A stretch of 5,144 nt of DNA, taken from Bacillota bacterium. Its GTDB lineage: Bacteria > Bacillota > Clostridia > Christensenellales > Pumilibacteraceae. The notes beneath the pieces were generated by a model. That model had not been told where the DNA came from. It searched no databases and saw only the letters and a program-made list of their open reading frames with translations. This document shows, piece by piece, positions 4,247 to 5,144 of this stretch. A program made the position numbers and the translations under genes. The stretch is taken from contig WQZE01000097.1 in the NCBI GenBank assembly GCA_009780875.1, forward strand, positions 1 to 5,144, in the 5' to 3' direction. Each line of letters starts with the position of its first letter. Position 1 is the stretch's first letter.

Positions 4247-5082
4247 CAAAAATACATCCAGCCAAACAAGGGTACCCAGCCAAATTTGACAAGCAATACA
4301 AAGGTACCAAAAACTCCAAACAACAACACCGCCAACAAATCCCTGCACGCAAACTTGGGCTTTTTGAGTTTGGTTCTTTTTTTTGTGTATCCATAGCAAC
4401 GGCTATCAATGGCATCCGCCAATTCATCGGCACGGTTGAACGAAGACACAAACAAAGGTATCAGCACAGGCAACATAGATTTTGCTTTTTTGACAAGATT
4501 CTTGCTATCAAAATTGGCACACCTTGCTTTTTGTGCCGCCACAATTTTGTCGGTCTCGGCAATCAGTGTGGGAATCATTCTGAGTGCAATGGACATAATC
4601 AGAGCAAGTTCTTGCACGGGCAACTTTATCAACGCAAACGGTTTGAGCCACCACTCCATTGCATCCGTCAATTGCGTAGGTGTCGTCGTGAGCGTCAACA
4701 GCGATGGCCCCACCACAAGGAGCACAAGCCTACACGCCATTTTCCCCGCTTGCATCAGCCCTGTTTTGTACACCCCAATCCGCCACCACGCCACCAAGGG
4801 CAACTCGCCCCCCACCGGCTTGTACAACAAGACAGACAACACCACCGTGAACAACATTATATATAGTATGGGCCGAATGCTCCTAAGAACACTCCCAAGC
4901 GGCACCTTTGACAACCCCACCGCCAAAAGCACAAACAACCCTATGGCGCCAAACCCAGCAAAACTCACCAAAAAAAAGATGGTCACAACATAGGCAACAA
5001 CCAAAAACATCTTGCTCCGTGCGTCCAATCTGTGCACAACAGACTGAGCGGGATAATATTGTCCAAAGGTGATATCTCTCAT
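4246..5082 (-). CDS. ecfT: Energy-coupling factor transporter membrane protein EcfT
   Basis: EcfT is the membrane scaffold of ECF importers; it couples two ATPase subunits (EcfA1/EcfA2) to an exchangeable substrate-binding S-component for vitamins or metals. The product is 278 residues, normal for the family. It begins MRDITFGQYYPAQSVVHRLD, the usual family start. Hydrophobic segments lie at about 24-41, 44-58, 70-87, 117-133 and 249-266. The coupling region (about 155-235) carries the two X-R-X elements that contact the ATPases: ARC at 186-188 and SRCY at 227-230, separated by LIPLFVSSFNRADELADA. The first is most often ARG, so C188 is a mild oddity. The ATG at 5082 overlaps an upstream stop as ATGA and has no well-spaced ribosome site, which suggests translational coupling. 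The substrate cannot be told because no S-component is in the window. Confidence 0.95.
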   Translation of the reverse strand: MRDITFGQYYPAQSVVHRLDARSKMFLVVAYVVTIFFLVSFAGFGAIGLFVLLAVGLSKVPLGSVLRSIRPILYIMLFTVVLSVLLYKPVGGELPLVAWWRIGVYKTGLMQAGKMACRLVLLVVGPSLLTLTTTPTQLTDAMEWWLKPFALIKLPVQELALIMSIALRMIPTLIAETDKIVAAQKARCANFDSKNLVKKAKSMLPVLIPLFVSSFNRADELADAIDSRCYGYTKKRTKLKKPKFACRDLLAVLLFGVFGTFVLLVKFGWVPLFGWMYF

Positions 5083-5144
5083 ATCCTGTATACTACTACC
5101 CCATCGTGCACAGCATTGCTCCCAATGCTACTACACACACCCAA
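5079..5144 (-). CDS. Possible C-terminal end of an upstream gene overlapping ecfT
   Basis: A frame open from the right edge encodes 21 residues ending SNAVHDGVVVYRI, and its TGA at 5079-5081 overlaps the ecfT ATG in the ATGA pattern common in translationally coupled operons. In many Bacillota the gene before ecfT is an ATPase gene, ecfA2, but 21 residues are too few to recognise it and they do not clearly match. A second frame ends at 5096-5098 after 15 residues and is an alternative. Only the overlap supports this call. Confidence 0.3.
   Translation of the reverse strand: MGVCSSIGSNAVHDGVVVYRI

Noticed and set aside
4029..4289. Plus-strand frame containing a repeated YLSIYLFI stretch
   Set aside because: The periodic peptide is simply the 8-bp repeat translated on its stop-free strand; there is no ribosome site and no homology to suggest a protein.
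4409..4993. Plus-strand frame of 194 codons
   Set aside because: It is the antisense shadow of ecfT, without start signals or motifs.

Overview
The window is a stretch of bacterial chromosome in which every recognisable gene lies on the minus strand. In transcription order (right to left) these are: a fragment of an unidentified reading frame at the right edge, ecfT, dnaB, a 56-residue zinc-ribbon protein, and the start of the S10 ribosomal operon (rpsJ, rplC, and rplD cut by the left edge). The S10 protein (ILRAVHKYKD, MRTHKRLIDI), the energy-coupling-factor transporter subunit EcfT, the small zinc-ribbon protein, the strong Shine-Dalgarno sites and the perfect TTGACA-N17-TATAAT promoters all point to Bacillota, most likely an uncultured Clostridia lineage. 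That placement is inference from protein flavour, not from a phylogeny. The coding strand is rich in G and T, as expected of leading-strand genes, and the skew is extreme in some noncoding stretches.

Right part (5144-4064). ecfT encodes the membrane scaffold of a vitamin or metal ECF importer. Its ATG overlaps the stop of an upstream frame in an ATGA arrangement, which suggests it is not the first gene of its operon. Directly after its stop is a perfect tandem array of eight copies of an 8-bp unit, then about 90 bp with no recognisable gene before dnaB.

Middle (4063-1873). dnaB, the replicative helicase, has an ordinary catalytic core with extra N- and C-terminal tails. About 75 bp past its stop is a perfect sigma-A-type promoter, followed by a roughly 200-nt leader and a short gene for a Cys4 zinc-ribbon protein. 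A strong intrinsic terminator ends this unit.

Left part (1872-1). A G/T-rich noncoding stretch leads to a second perfect promoter that drives the S10 operon. The leader before rpsJ carries a hairpin with a U-rich tail that resembles an attenuator, plus a downstream segment that could form a competing helix. Small hairpins also sit just upstream of the rplC and rplD ribosome binding sites, in intergenic gaps that are wide for this operon.

The genes are core housekeeping functions: translation, replication and transport. I see no mobile element, CRISPR array, toxin-antitoxin pair or defence system. The parts that deserve a second look are the S10 leader, the long leader of the zinc-ribbon gene with a hidden cysteine-rich frame, the octanucleotide array, and the unusual neighbourhood of the S10 operon.
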